Source: CAZFIM01 sp964519615
GTDB taxonomy: Bacteria; Chloroflexota; Dehalococcoidia; GIF9; UBA5629
Length of the DNA stretch: 32,704 nucleotides
NCBI GenBank assembly: GCA_964519615.1
Contig: CAZFIM010000030.1
Location: forward strand, 1-32,704
Direction: 5' to 3'
Of the stretch, positions 32,264 to 32,704 are shown in pieces (the stretch's first letter is position 1; each line of letters opens with the position of its first letter). A program made the position numbers and the translations under genes. Under the pieces are notes generated by a model, which saw only the letters and a list, made by a program, of their open reading frames with translations, was not told where the DNA came from and did not search any database.

Positions 32264-32502
32264 TCATATCACAACCTGTTACTCTGCCGGGATATACATT
32301 ATTTGTTGTAATCGAAACATCGGTTGTCTGCAAAACATTTCGCCGGGGAATTGCCCTGAACTGGAGAAGGCAGCCTCTGGCCGTAATAATCACTACGCAA
32401 AATTCAGCCCGTGCTCTTTCTATCGGTGGTGAAGAGGTCGCTCTGGCCGAGCTGATGCTGAAAGCTCCCCAAATCGGTAAATTGCTTCCTGCCGGTAATT
32501 AG
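32245..32502 (+). CDS. Small hypothetical protein, third gene of the GerW/DUF2953 unit
   Basis: Not recognised. The 85-residue frame overlaps the DUF2953 gene by 19 bp. It is a compact mixed sequence (ISQPVTLPGYTLFVVIET, AVIITTQNSARALSIGGEEV) without signal peptide or membrane helix. The overlap, co-direction and lack of competing frames support a real gene translated by coupling. No function can be assigned. Confidence 0.55.
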   Translation: METKEIIISQPVTLPGYTLFVVIETSVVCKTFRRGIALNWRRQPLAVIITTQNSARALSIGGEEVALAELMLKAPQIGKLLPAGN

Positions 32503-32673
32503 TAAGCTGACAATCCTATCTGAGTGCGCAAATATTCTATAAAGTATATTATAATGCATTATATAGTTTAATAATACTCATAGCATGCTAAGAATATGCA
32601 TAAAATTTCAAAAATTTTTTTAATATTATCTTGTGCAAATATAGTAGGTAATGTACTAGTTCAGATAGATTAG

Positions 32674-32692
32674 TGACACTACAATAGTGTCA
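32674..32692. promoter_or_regulatory. Perfect 19-bp palindrome, candidate operator
   Basis: TGACACTACAATAGTGTCA has two 8-bp arms around CAA. It lies in an AT-rich gene-free stretch (32503-32692) near the right edge, probably upstream of a gene beyond the window. The size suits a dimeric repressor. I see no ORF worth calling in that stretch. Confidence 0.4.
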
Positions 32693-32704
32693 TTATGAAG
32701 ATAA

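Noticed and set aside
32596..32673. 25-codon frame starting at 32596
   Set aside because: No ribosome-binding site, AT-rich context and no recognisable sequence.

Overview
The window looks like chromosomal DNA from a monoderm, non-cellulolytic bacterium, most likely an uncultured Chloroflexota of the Dehalococcoidia type. This is an inference from protein character (YbaB, PhoU, the GerW/DUF2953 pair, cohesin and CARDB surface proteins with C-terminal membrane anchors); there is no rRNA or other decisive marker. No tRNA, rRNA, CRISPR array, insertion sequence or prophage was seen.

Layout. (1) 1-4822 is housekeeping: rpsO-pnp on the minus strand (pnp runs off the left edge), then a divergent replication/repair operon dnaX-ybaB-recR-recO. 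(2) 4823-7776 holds a PhoB-like regulator with its PhoR-like kinase, and a convergent second PhoB-like regulator with no kinase of its own. (3) 8021-22291 is the remarkable part. It contains a secreted PstS-like phosphate-binding protein ending in a dockerin; four surface proteins carrying six cohesin domains in total, with CARDB and fibronectin-III repeats and membrane or lipid anchors; a DUF916-like membrane protein; a divergent PstS-like lipoprotein; and a divergent PstC-PstA-PstB transporter. (4) 22403-23206 (minus) is an orphan soluble protein resembling a degenerate chemoreceptor signalling domain. (5) 23531-25994 is a complete phoB-phoR pair. (6) 26115-31186 is arsC, an mgsA-like gene and a canonical pstSCAB-phoU operon, followed by a GerW/DUF2953/hypothetical trio to 32502.

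Regulation ties these together. Four promoters share one architecture: hexamers resembling TTAACA repeated every 11 bp, with the last hexamer ending exactly 10 positions before the first base of a -10 box. They lie before the first regulator/kinase pair, the orphan regulator, the dockerin/cohesin operon and the arsC-pst operon. This matches known PhoB/PhoP boxes. The phoB-phoR pair at 23531 instead has an ordinary TTGCCA-N17-TATACT promoter, so it may be the constitutive master sensor.

Proposed system: under phosphate starvation the cell displays a cellulosome-like assembly whose cargo is a phosphate-binding protein rather than a glycosidase. The dockerin of the PstS-like protein would dock onto cohesins on membrane-anchored and lipid-anchored scaffolds, concentrating phosphate capture beside a second, specialised Pst transporter. 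Cohesin-dockerin modules and Pst systems are each well known. Their combination in one apparently phosphate-regulated operon is the finding most worth checking.
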